From contig PMHC01000072.1 in NCBI GenBank assembly GCA_003156495.1, forward strand, positions 1 through 31,365: a DNA stretch of 31,365 nucleotides, given 5' to 3'. The notes below the pieces were generated by a model. It searched no databases. It was not told the DNA's origin and worked only from the letters and a program-made list of their open reading frames with translations. This stretch comes from Acidobacteriaceae bacterium (GTDB lineage: Bacteria; Acidobacteriota; Terriglobia; Terriglobales; Acidobacteriaceae). The position numbers were made by a program, and so were the translations under genes. How positions within the stretch are numbered: position 1 is the first letter of the stretch; the number at the start of each line of letters is the position of its first letter. This document shows positions 1-7,034 of this stretch, one piece after another.

Positions 1-260
1 GATTGCTCGCCATAGAAGCGCGGCACAGCGGGATAGAAGCCTGCGGATGGAACCGGAACGTAAGTCCCCTCGGTCACGATCAGACCCACGCATCCCTCGG
101 CGCGACGGCGATAATAAGCCGCAACATCAGCGCCGGGAATACCATCCGGCGATTTCGAGCGAGTCATGGGCGCCATCACGATGCGGTTGGGTAAAACCAG
201 ATCCTTAATGGTAAAGGGCTTGAACAGTAGCGGGGTAAGGCTTCTAGTAAGATCGCTCAT
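1..260 (-). CDS. NADH:flavin oxidoreductase, Old Yellow Enzyme family (N-terminal part)
   Basis: The minus strand is open from an ATG at 260 to the left edge (86 codons). It reads MSDLTRSLTPLLFKPFTI, then LPNRIVMAPMTRS, then a segment ending in GLIVTEGTYV. The 'LF.P..I....L.NRIVMAPMTR' start and the 'GLIVTEGT' strand are hallmarks of the FMN-binding TIM barrel of Old Yellow Enzymes, which reduce activated C=C bonds with NAD(P)H. Only about a quarter of the usual 350-370 residues lies in the window, so catalytic and FMN-binding residues further on cannot be checked. The gene is divergent from the exported hydrolase that starts at 356, with 95 bases between the two starts. I saw no convincing promoter there. 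The family call is strong; the substrate is unknown. Confidence 0.88.
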   Translation of the reverse strand, partial: MSDLTRSLTPLLFKPFTIKDLVLPNRIVMAPMTRSKSPDGIPGADVAAYYRRRAEGCVGLIVTEGTYVPVPSAGFYPAVPRFYGEQ

Positions 261-355
261 ATGGATTGGATGTTCTCTTTCTGCTTAGGTTTCAGGTTCA
301 AGCTTGATAAAAAACTGATAGTTCCAGCAGCGATGATGTCCATTACAGTGACCGC

Positions 356-1126
356 ATGACCAGCAGCAGCTTTTTACTCTCTTCCATCTTGCTCTGCGCA
401 TCTTTCATTGCCGCCGTGCCAGCCCGTGTTCAGAACCCGGCTCTTGCCGCCGATACTGTTCCTTATAAAGCCAATCCCGCAGCCATGCAATCCCTCCAGC
501 TTCCAAGCCAGGGTGCGCTGCTCAACGCTTTTGTCTATATAGCCGCCGGTGCAACGCCTCATCCAACCGTCATCCTGCTGCACGGATTTCCGGGCAACGA
601 GAGCAATCTCGATCTTGCCCAGTCGATTCGCCGCGCCGGTTGGAATGTTCTCTATTTCGACTATCTCGGCTCCTGGGGATCTCCGGCAGCTTTCTCTTTC
701 ACGCATTGCATTGAAGATACACAATCTGCAATCGACTACCTGCGCAATCCTGCTCATGCTACTCAGCTTCATGCCGATACGCGGACGATCGTTCTGGCAG
801 GGCGCAGCATGGGAGGTTTTCTGGCTATCGAGGCCGGTGGTGCCTTCGATCCTGCAATAAAAGCCGTCATCACGCTTTCGGCGGCCGACCTGGGCGTAAG
901 CCACTTTCAATCTCTCCCGACAGGTAAACGCGAGGCCGCTATCAGCGCTCTTGCTGCCGCGCTGGCCGCTGAAGTCATGGCGCCACTTGACGGCACAACT
1001 CCTGAGAACCTTGCCAACGAAGTCTTCTCCCATGCAACCCAGTGGAATTTCGTAAACCTTGCACCGAAATTTGCCACAAGGCCTTTGCTGGTCCTTACCT
1101 CGGATGACGGCTGGTCCGCACTATGA
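356..1126 (+). CDS. Exported alpha/beta hydrolase with probably frameshifted or truncated C-terminus
   Basis: The 256-residue protein begins with a signal-peptide-like segment (hydrophobic stretch about residues 6-22, Ala-rich cleavage region near 30). It then shows an alpha/beta-hydrolase core: oxyanion-hole motif HGFPG at 76-80, nucleophile elbow GRSMGG with Ser151, and a strand ending LVLTSDDG, where Asp250 or Asp251 would be the catalytic acid. The frame stops five residues later, before the helix and loop that should carry the catalytic His. The next frame, open from about 1114 to a stop at 1221-1223, is His-rich and ends in a helix-like stretch, so one indel near 1110 would give about 290 residues. 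Dienelactone-hydrolase-like esterases or peptidases are the nearest families known to me. No strong ribosome site precedes the ATG. The substrate is unknown, and the gene may be inactive. Confidence 0.72.
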   Translation: MTSSSFLLSSILLCASFIAAVPARVQNPALAADTVPYKANPAAMQSLQLPSQGALLNAFVYIAAGATPHPTVILLHGFPGNESNLDLAQSIRRAGWNVLYFDYLGSWGSPAAFSFTHCIEDTQSAIDYLRNPAHATQLHADTRTIVLAGRSMGGFLAIEAGGAFDPAIKAVITLSAADLGVSHFQSLPTGKREAAISALAAALAAEVMAPLDGTTPENLANEVFSHATQWNFVNLAPKFATRPLLVLTSDDGWSAL

Positions 1127-1253
1127 GCATCATATCGCCGGCCATGGTGGTGAGCATTTTTCTGTTTTCGCTGCTGGGAGCCGCTGGGTGACAAATAAAC
1201 TCATTGCTCTTGGCGACGGCTGACGCACTGTAATCAGTCTGGGGCTGGCCGCC

Positions 1254-2066
1254 ATGGCCTACTGGGATATTTTTAACGTCGCCCTGTTTGTGGCGCTCTA
1301 CGTCATGATTTGCCGCTCACTTCTAAAGGGAGAGGAGATCCCCCGGCTCTGCCCTTTAGTAACGGGAGCAAACAAGGGCATCGGGTTCGAGGTGTCTCGC
1401 GAGTTGGGCCGCGCCGGCTTTACGGTTCTGCTGGGAGCGCGCGATACAGCACGTGGTGAAGAGGCTGCCAAGAAACTTCGTGGCGAGGGTCTTGACGTTC
1501 GTTTCGTTAAGGCGGACTTGAATCAAGCGGTCGAGAGCGGCACAGCACTGGCCAAGCAGATTGGCGAGCAGTTCGGGCATCTGGACGTCCTGGTGAACAA
1601 CGCGGGCATGGCCGATCGGGAGGATGGGCCCGCCAGCAGCGTCTCAATTGAGACACTGAGGCGCACCTTTGAAACAAATTTCTTCGGTACGGTGGCGATT
1701 ACTCAGCCGCTACTGCCACTGCTACGCGCGGCTGAGAGTGCGCGCATTGTCAATGTCTCCAGCGGGCTCGGCTCGCTCACGATCAATAGTGATCCCAGTA
1801 CACCCTTCTATCACGCGAAGGTTCTCGCCTACAATGCTTCAAAGGCGGCGCTGAACATGTTCACCGTAGGCCTTGCCTACGACCTGCGCGAGACCAGGAT
1901 CAAGGTCAACTCTGCGTGTCCCGGCTATGTTGCTACCGACCTGAACAACCACAGCGGCCCAGCGGCGGTCGAGGAGGGTGCCATCGCGATCGTGCGCCTC
2001 GCGCAACTGCCGGAGGATGGTCCTACCGGGAGCTTTACCCACAAGGACGGCACATATCCCTGGTAG
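1254..2066 (+). CDS. Short-chain dehydrogenase/reductase (SDR)
   Basis: This is a classical SDR of the Rossmann fold. It has the glycine-rich cofactor motif TGANKGIG (37-44), NNAG (115-118), catalytic Ser in NVSSG (169/170) and YNASK with Tyr193 and Lys197. The segment ending CPGYVATDLN is also typical. An Arg in GARD after the second strand suits NADP(H), by analogy with the family. The C-terminus (GSFTHKDGTYPW) looks complete. The first 34 residues are odd: they are hydrophobic (WDIFNVALFVALYVMIC) and do not belong to the fold, and the strand before TGANKG reads CPLV rather than a normal IALV. The true start may be internal (Met18 at 1305 is possible), or the N-terminus may be fused to a remnant of another gene. 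No clear Shine-Dalgarno precedes 1254. Substrate unknown. Confidence 0.85.
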   Translation: MAYWDIFNVALFVALYVMICRSLLKGEEIPRLCPLVTGANKGIGFEVSRELGRAGFTVLLGARDTARGEEAAKKLRGEGLDVRFVKADLNQAVESGTALAKQIGEQFGHLDVLVNNAGMADREDGPASSVSIETLRRTFETNFFGTVAITQPLLPLLRAAESARIVNVSSGLGSLTINSDPSTPFYHAKVLAYNASKAALNMFTVGLAYDLRETRIKVNSACPGYVATDLNNHSGPAAVEEGAIAIVRLAQLPEDGPTGSFTHKDGTYPW

Positions 2067-2431
2067 TCCCAATCTAAGCTAACGACCAAGGTCGGAAAGA
2101 CAGCGGCTTCTCGCAAGCAACGCTGAAGCGGCTTTCCTTCCATCAATTCTCTATCAGATTGCCACGAGGGTAGTCATCAGAGACAGGGCTTACTGCTACC
2201 TGCTTTCATTTCAGTTAGTACTCATAAGTCGTAGTGTGCTTATTACCGCGAACGCAGCGACAGCTCAGCTGGCGACTTCAGAGCAAACCGCTCATGTTGG
2301 ACGGCAGAGGTCTGTAACCAAAAAGCAGAGGTCGTCGAGGGTGCTGAGAGTTTATCTACCGATTTTTATAAGGACTTAGGGTGCTTTTGTTTGCCATCAG
2401 TCCCCATAGTTTCAATGGGGTACGATCAAAA
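2067..2431. other. Intergenic stretch with short repeats of tRNA-remnant sequence
   Basis: I see no supportable gene here. A 12-base string, ACGGCAGAGGTC, occurs at 2301-2312 and again inside the tRNA-Asp remnant at 2443-2454. A shorter copy, GCAGAGGTCG, lies at 2325-2334. A small inverted repeat (CCCCAT at 2402-2407, ATGGGG at 2415-2420) sits just before the tRNA remnant. These may be debris of repeated integration at the same tRNA end or recombinase arm sites; this is inference. Confidence 0.4.
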
Positions 2432-2482
2432 GCACTTCTGTCACGGCAGAGGTCGCGAGTTCGAGTCTCGTCGTCCCCGCCA
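2432..2482 (+). other. 3' fragment of tRNA-Asp(GTC), probable attachment site scar
   Basis: From about 2439 the sequence matches the 3' half of a tRNA-Asp. There is an anticodon loop CTGTCAC with anticodon GTC, then the 3' anticodon strand GGCAG and a T arm GCGAG-TTCGAGT-CTCGT that pairs. The 3' acceptor strand CGTCCCC, discriminator G and encoded CCA follow. The 5' side does not fold: bases 2420-2438 supply no matching D arm, acceptor strand or 5' anticodon strand. This is therefore a partial copy beginning at the anticodon loop. Such 3' tRNA ends are the usual crossover segment of tyrosine-integrase elements, and an integrase remnant lies about 100 bases downstream. Confidence 0.72.
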
Positions 2483-2580
2483 TATAGCCTGAGAAAATAA
2501 AGGGCTTATGGCAGGCAGAAAAGTGGCAGTTTAGTCTCCACGGTACTCGACGGTACGCAATTTCTAAAACCGTACCGAAC

Positions 2581-2740
2581 TCAATCCAATAACATCTCAA
2601 CCTGCCTCAGACTCGCACTCCGCTTGTCTGCGGAGACAGCTTGCGTGTAGAGATCCGTCGTGGCGCGTGAATTTGCGTGCCGGAGCAGTTCTTACATAAC
2701 TTTGACATCCACTCCCAAGCTGCGGAGGTTGGTTGCCAAT
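2581..2740 (-). pseudogene. Tyrosine site-specific integrase, C-terminal fragment with nonsense codon
   Basis: Reading the minus strand gives ATNLRSLGVDVKVM, a TAA, then ELLRHANSRATTDLYTQAV and a short tail to a TGA at 2581-2583. This is the C-terminal end of a phage/ICE integrase. LLRHANS carries the conserved Arg/His region, and the Tyr in DLYTQ is the nucleophile that bonds to DNA in this family. The TAA replaces what is normally a Gln codon before ELLRH, a simple nonsense mutation. Upstream the frame ends abruptly where the Fic fragment begins on the other strand (about 2735-2740), so roughly 85% of the gene is gone. It lies directly beside the tRNA-Asp 3' fragment, the expected place for an integrase gene of a tRNA-targeting element. 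Confidence 0.8.
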
Positions 2741-3233
2741 TGAGGATGGCAACGGCCGTATTGCGCGAGCGATTGCCGATTCGGAAGGAAGTCCACAGCG
2801 TTTTTACAGTATGACGGCGCGCATCCGGCAGGAGCGTGACGCATACTATGCGATCCTCGAACAGACACAGCAGGGCACAATGGATGTCACTCCATGGATG
2901 GATTGGTTCTTGGGCTGTATGGAACACGCTATTGATGAGGCACAACAGACATTGGCCGCAGTGTTGAGCAAGGCGCGATTCTGGGAGTCGGTTTCCGGCT
3001 TGCAATTGAACGAGAGGCAACGAAAAGTGCTGAACCTGCTCTTCGATGATTTTGAAGGGAACTTGACCACATCGAAATGGGCGAAGTTGACCAAATGCTC
3101 GCAGGACACGGCCACGCGGGATATTGCGCATTTGATCGAGCGGGGAATCCTCGTCCGCAATCCCGCTGGCGGACGCAGCACCAGCTATGCGCTCAAAGAA
3201 CAGTCTTCAGGATCAATGCCGGCCAGTCTATAG
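2733..3233 (+). pseudogene. Fic family protein, C-terminal half only
   Basis: The frame opens with PIEDGNGRIARAIAD, the core of the Fic motif HPFxDGNGR, but the catalytic His and everything before it are missing. It continues with SEGSPQRFYSM, the WMDWFLGC helix and a C-terminal winged-helix-like segment (about residues 110-155, TTSKWAKLTKCSQDTATRDI) that ends GGRSTSYAL. That matches the chromosomal Fic/DUF4172 type, which normally has about 350-380 residues. A few residues (usually ALAx) seem lost between AIAD and SEGS. Fic enzymes transfer AMP to target proteins; without the His this fragment cannot. The apparent TTG start at 2733 is just the fusion point with the integrase fragment. I regard it as element debris and not as a functional gene. 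Confidence 0.8.
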
Positions 3234-3360
3234 AATCTTGCCGACTATGAATCATAGAGATGTGGCGATTGAGTCAGAATGTTTGATCATAAGCTGAATT
3301 CGGCATCCATGCGCACTCGCTCGCGGTCTGTTGGCAGAAGTGGAACGAAAGGAGCATCGA

Positions 3361-3483
3361 TGATTCGTCGTTGTAATGAGCAGGATTTCGAGCAGATTTG
3401 GATCATCATCAACGATGGAGCACAAGCATATCAAGGTGTTATTCCTGAAGATCGGCTGTCTGATCCGTACATGTCGAAGGAAA
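3361..3483 (+). pseudogene. GNAT N-acetyltransferase, N-terminal fragment
   Basis: From the ATG at 3361 the reading MIRRCNEQDFEQIWIIINDG, AQAYQGVIPEDR, PYMS matches the first about 40 residues of small GNAT acetyltransferases of the 'IRxxxxxDFExIxxIINDxAQAYxGVIP' type. After PYMSKE the similarity stops in all frames, and the acetyl-CoA loop (Q/RxxGxG/A) is not found. Purine-rich sequence with a possible ribosome site (GAAAGGAGC) precedes the ATG, so the start itself may be native. This is the stump of a gene cut by a rearrangement. Confidence 0.6.
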
Positions 3484-4180
3484 CGTTTTTTACGGATCAA
3501 GCGTGTACGCTTGAACAGAAAAGTAGGAATGCAGCTTGCGTTCGCGTTCAAGGAACGTCGTCAGGTTCTCGGGCCAGATACTGTTGCATGGCCGCCGAAA
3601 GCTACAATTCAGAGAACAGATTCAATAGGATTCCTATTGCGCATCCCAGCCCGAGAGCCTTCATCTTTGGAACTTATCCATGGATTGGCCCTAGCGGATG
3701 CGGCTGCTGCGTTGTCCGGCGGGCAACGAGATACTCTCCGGCCGCCGCGAACAACTCTTATCTTGTATGTAGAAAATCGGGGAAGCTGAACCAAACCTTT
3801 TGAGGATTCGCCACATAAACTGCGTCTTCGACTGCGTTGCGCACGGGCGTTGCAGTCTGGCCCGCTCCATCACTTCGAGTGGCAGAGCCTTGACTTCAAT
3901 GGACCATTACGCCGAGGGGCTTGGGGAATGAATAAGGTGAACGGTCTTGCGGATGTAGGCGAGAACGACTCACGGCCAAACAACTGAGCGTAGTTCCGTA
4001 ATAACACGGTGGATTTTTCGGCGCGCTAAAAGCGATCGGCCTCGTTCGAACTGAATCGGAAGATCGTGCCCAAGCTAGGCGAAGCGGCTTGAATCAGCGC
4101 GCGCCTGGTTTTTGGCGGAGCACGAATATGTATTCAAATTCGCCGTGAAGGCTCAAGAGGTTGTTCCGATTCAGTGGGCG
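3484..4180. other. No recognisable gene; probably degraded DNA
   Basis: Several short frames are open here, for example plus-strand 3484-3789 and a frame around 3803-3930, but none has a convincing start, ribosome site or family motif. The stretch lies between element debris and the end of the arabinan locus. I can offer no function. Confidence 0.4.
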
Positions 4181-4204
4181 AGCGCGGGTTAGGAAACCCG
4201 CGCT
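4181..4204. repeat. Perfect 10-bp inverted repeat downstream of the GH43 gene
   Basis: Arms AGCGCGGGTT (4181-4190) and AACCCGCGCT (4195-4204) pair perfectly around a 4-base loop. The hairpin lies 56 bases past the stop of the minus-strand arabinanase gene. There is no T-run on either side, so it is not a standard intrinsic terminator. A dispersed REP-like palindrome or a weak or Rho-assisted terminator are both possible. Confidence 0.6.
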
Positions 4205-4259
4205 ACACCTGTGGGTGGTACGAAATCAAACGGTCAGAGACCAGAGAGGAGCGCAGGAG

Positions 4260-5339
4260 TTATTGCGCGTCGAGAGGCGGTCCGTCTTGCAGCGCGACCT
4301 GCGGCCAGCCATCCTTCCAACCCACGGTCGAGATCTGCAGGGCGGGTTTGCCGCCGACGGCGTCATAGGCGTGAAAGACCATGATGGTCTGACGATTGTC
4401 GACGTAAAGCGACTGGCCGCCCGGCCCGAGCCAGCGGCGATTGCCGGTGAGCAGTTGCGTGCCGCCGCCTTCGGAGAGCTTATTGCCATCGGCGTCGAGG
4501 TAGGGTCCGGTAACGGAGGCCGAGCGGCCGACCACGATGTGGTAGGTGCTCTTGACGCCGCGGCAGCAGAGATCCCAGGAGGTAAAGAGATAGTAGAAGC
4601 TGTCGTGATGAATGATGAAGGGGGCTTCGACGGCCTGCCAGTCGGGCGGCAGCCCTGGAGGGGCGAGCGCGGCGCCTTGCGGACGGGCGCGACTGGCCAG
4701 CGAGTAGAGCCGCGTGTCGCCGGTGAAGAGCTTGCCGGTGGCCGGATCGATACGGCGCATTTTAATGCCGCCCCAGAAGCTGCCGAAAGCGAGCCAGGTT
4801 TTGCCGTCGGCGTCGATGGCCAGATTGGGATCGATGGCGTTGAAGTTGTCGGTGGCCTCGGAGCGAAGCACGAGCCCCTCGTCGACCCACTTATAGTCGT
4901 GGCTGGTGGAATCGAGAGTTGTGTTGGTCAGCAGAGCAATGCCCGAGGTGTTTTTGCCGAAAAGCGAGTAGGCGTAATAGAGGTGGAATTTCCCGTTGAA
5001 GTAGGAGATGTCTGGGGCCCAGAGCTCGGCCGTGCCGGGACTCGATTTGCGAATCCAGGCGGGGATTTCATCGAGCACGTGGCCGCAGAGCTTCCATTGC
5101 ACGAGATCGTTGGAGCAGCGGATGGCCATGTGGCCGCCGTTGGGGGCCAGACCGGTGGCGAAAACATACCAGGTGCCGCCGGCCTTGATGACAGAAGGAT
5201 CGTGAGTGCCCCAGAAGTCTCCAGAGAGAGCGAAAGGGCGCGCGCCTTGCTCGGCGGATGGAGCTTGTGCTCCGCCGAGGAGGCCGGCGAAGGCCAGAAC
5301 CGCGGCCCCGAGAATGTCGATTTTGTACGTCGAATGCAT
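4260..5339 (-). CDS. Exported GH43 arabinan endo-1,5-alpha-L-arabinosidase
   Basis: With the start at 5339 (ATG after an ACGAGG ribosome site) the product has 359 residues. A signal peptide covers about residues 1-26 (hydrophobic ILGAAVLAFAGLLGG, then AQA). The rest is a GH43 five-bladed propeller of the endo-arabinanase type. It shows THDPSV with Asp47 as the general base, LWAPDIS at 107-113, NAIDPN with Asp170 as pKa modulator and VEAPF with Glu238 as the acid. The following FTSWDLCCRGVKSTYHIVVGRS is typical of arabinanases. The family cuts internal alpha-1,5 bonds in arabinan by inversion. The gene begins 53 bases after the lipoprotein gene at 5392-6912, so the two are probably one transcript. 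The frame extends further upstream, but that part overlaps the other gene and lacks the signal peptide at its start. Confidence 0.92.
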   Translation of the reverse strand: MHSTYKIDILGAAVLAFAGLLGGAQAPSAEQGARPFALSGDFWGTHDPSVIKAGGTWYVFATGLAPNGGHMAIRCSNDLVQWKLCGHVLDEIPAWIRKSSPGTAELWAPDISYFNGKFHLYYAYSLFGKNTSGIALLTNTTLDSTSHDYKWVDEGLVLRSEATDNFNAIDPNLAIDADGKTWLAFGSFWGGIKMRRIDPATGKLFTGDTRLYSLASRARPQGAALAPPGLPPDWQAVEAPFIIHHDSFYYLFTSWDLCCRGVKSTYHIVVGRSASVTGPYLDADGNKLSEGGGTQLLTGNRRWLGPGGQSLYVDNRQTIMVFHAYDAVGGKPALQISTVGWKDGWPQVALQDGPPLDAQ

Positions 5340-5391
5340 GATGCCTCGTAGAGAAAACGTTAGGTAATGAAACAGGTCAAAGTACATGTAC

Positions 5392-6912
5392 TTACTTGAT
5401 GTAAGGCCAGTCATCGGAGGTCCACCCGAGGACATTGAGGCCCAGGGCGGGGTCGCCGTTGTTATTGCCGTCGTAGTAGTGGTACACGAGAATGTCTCCA
5501 TCCGTGTCCGAGAGTACGGTCTCTCCGCCCGGGCCGTTGATGGTGCCGTGAGCGCTGAGCAGGATGGTGCCCCCGCCCGCAGTCATCAACACGCCTCCGC
5601 GGTCGGAGTAGGGACCGTTAACAGCGGTGGATCGCCCGACGGCAATTCGGTAGGTACTGCTGTCGGCTTCACAGCAAGTATCGATGGAGACGAACAGATA
5701 GTAGTAGGAGTTGTGGTAGAGAATGTAACTCCCTTCGATGCCGGTACCGGAAGAGTGGTAAGCCAGTTGCGTGCAGCTAGAACTGGGGAGGGGAATGCCG
5801 GTGGAGGAATCGACTTGAACGATCTCAATGCCGTTCGACCAGGAACCGAAGACCATCCATGCGTTGCCGGAGGCATCGACAATCGAAGAAGGATCGATGG
5901 CGTTTGCGCCAGAGCAGTTGGAGGACTTGTAGATGGCAGCACCGTAATCGCTAAAGCTGCCGGGCGCGCCGGTAGTGCTGTAAGCCAATCCGATTGCCGA
6001 GTTTGTGCTGCCGGAGGTTGAGGCTGCGTAGTAGAGCCAATACGGATAGGTGGCGCTGCTGTGGTAGGAAATGTCAGGCGCCCAGAGATCGCTGCTCGAA
6101 TCGGTATACGTGTTAGTCCAGGAGGGCAGCGTGGAGAGAGCGTATCCTGCGTCGCTGAAGGTGGTGCGATCGTTGGATTCATGGGCGTGAAGCAGGCCAT
6201 GCGTTGAGTACAGGTAATATGTGGAACCGGCCTTCACCATGGACGGATCGTGGATTCCGATAGCTTTGGTATCCGAGTCCGCCGATGAATATGAAACGCT
6301 GACGGTGAGGGGCGCGGGATAGGCGGCGGTGGCGGTCGAGGTCAGCTTCCACTCCTGGTAAGAGCCACCCGTGCTTGGCTGGGAGCGCTCGCCCTGATCG
6401 ATGGTGGCGGAGGTCGAAGTGCTGGCGTTGGCATCCTCGAGAAAGTAGCCACTGTTGACGTTCTTGATCAGGTAGTTGCCGTCGCTGAGCAGATAGAACT
6501 TCCATAAATGGTCGTTGGTGCCGTTGTCGGAATACTGGACGGCCTGCGCGCCGGCGGAGGTGGAGGCGCTGGAGATGCCGAGAACCTGATGGGTGAGCAT
6601 GTTCTCGAGGTTGTATTCACTGCTGCCCATGGGAATGAAGTGCCAATCGATGTCGGTGGTGGTGGTGGAGGAAGAAGCTTCCTGGACTACGCTCGCGCCG
6701 GCGGTCTGGCTTTGGCTGGAGATGCCCAACACCATGCCGCTGGAGGCATTGGTCAAAGTGTATTGGTAAGTGTCGTCGACGGTAGCGCTGGAGCCCATAT
6801 CGATCGTGGTGGAACTTCCGCCGCCCGTCGCGCCGCTGGATGAGCCGCCACTGCCGCAGCCGGAGAGCAAGCAGGCCACGGATACGAGCGCGATGCAGAT
6901 GCAAATCTTCAC
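5392..6912 (-). CDS. Lipoprotein with ricin-type lectin domain and GH43 arabinanase domain
   Basis: 506 residues from a GTG at 6912, which follows AGGAGG by four bases. The signal peptide ends in lipobox LLSGC, with Cys19 as the lipidated residue, followed by a Gly/Ser linker. Residues about 48-192 form a ricin-B-like beta-trefoil (RICIN/CBM13). It has three similar repeats: YTLTNASSGMVLGISS, YNLENMLTHQVLGISS and YLIKNVNSGYFLED. Residues about 215-506 are a GH43 propeller with IHDPSM (base Asp222), LWAPDIS (276-282), NAIDPS (Asp340), GIEGSYI (acid Glu393) and VSIDTCCEADSSTYRIAVGRS. The protein would be anchored at the cell surface or periplasm, bind polysaccharide and cut arabinan. It sits between the receptor gene and a second arabinanase gene, suggesting division of labour on one polymer. 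Confidence 0.92.
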   Translation of the reverse strand: MKICICIALVSVACLLSGCGSGGSSSGATGGGSSTTIDMGSSATVDDTYQYTLTNASSGMVLGISSQSQTAGASVVQEASSSTTTTDIDWHFIPMGSSEYNLENMLTHQVLGISSASTSAGAQAVQYSDNGTNDHLWKFYLLSDGNYLIKNVNSGYFLEDANASTSTSATIDQGERSQPSTGGSYQEWKLTSTATAAYPAPLTVSVSYSSADSDTKAIGIHDPSMVKAGSTYYLYSTHGLLHAHESNDRTTFSDAGYALSTLPSWTNTYTDSSSDLWAPDISYHSSATYPYWLYYAASTSGSTNSAIGLAYSTTGAPGSFSDYGAAIYKSSNCSGANAIDPSSIVDASGNAWMVFGSWSNGIEIVQVDSSTGIPLPSSSCTQLAYHSSGTGIEGSYILYHNSYYYLFVSIDTCCEADSSTYRIAVGRSTAVNGPYSDRGGVLMTAGGGTILLSAHGTINGPGGETVLSDTDGDILVYHYYDGNNNGDPALGLNVLGWTSDDWPYIK

Positions 6913-6916
6913 AGAA

Positions 6917-6922
6917 CCTCCT
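6917..6922 (-). promoter_or_regulatory. Ribosome binding site deciding a GTG start
   Basis: AGGAGG lies four bases before the GTG at 6912. No ATG is available near the lipoprotein signal sequence, so this site fixes the start. Confidence 0.75.
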
Positions 6923-6961
6923 AAGGTGAAACAACAATTGAATGCAGGCCGGTTTTACCTT

Positions 6962-6998
6962 AAAAAATGGCGCGGCGGCGAGGGTAGACCGCCGCGCC
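6962..6998 (-). terminator. Rho-independent terminator after the TonB-dependent receptor gene
   Basis: On the minus strand, GGCGCGGCGG (6998-6989) pairs perfectly with CCGCCGCGCC (6978-6969). The loop is ten bases, and six T residues follow (6967-6962). It lies 36 bases past the receptor stop and 50 bases before the lipoprotein start. It would end most receptor transcripts, so downstream arabinanase expression needs read-through or a separate promoter. Confidence 0.8.
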
Positions 6999-7034
6999 GA
7001 TAGGCCTAAACAGCAGACCTGGGAAAATGCACGA

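Noticed and set aside
3376..3789. Plus-strand frame of 137 codons after the GNAT fragment
   Set aside because: No family motif or credible start. It straddles the breakpoint of the GNAT remnant, so it is probably a chance frame.
4161..5351. Long plus-strand open frame (396 codons) opposite the GH43 gene
   Set aside because: It is antisense to a gene with all GH43 catalytic motifs. Its product is Gly/Val/Glu-rich with no family motif, as expected from the complement of a GC-rich gene.
5340..5501. Upstream extension of the second GH43 gene to 5501
   Set aside because: It would overlap the lipoprotein gene by over 100 bases and hide the signal peptide that begins at the ATG at 5339.
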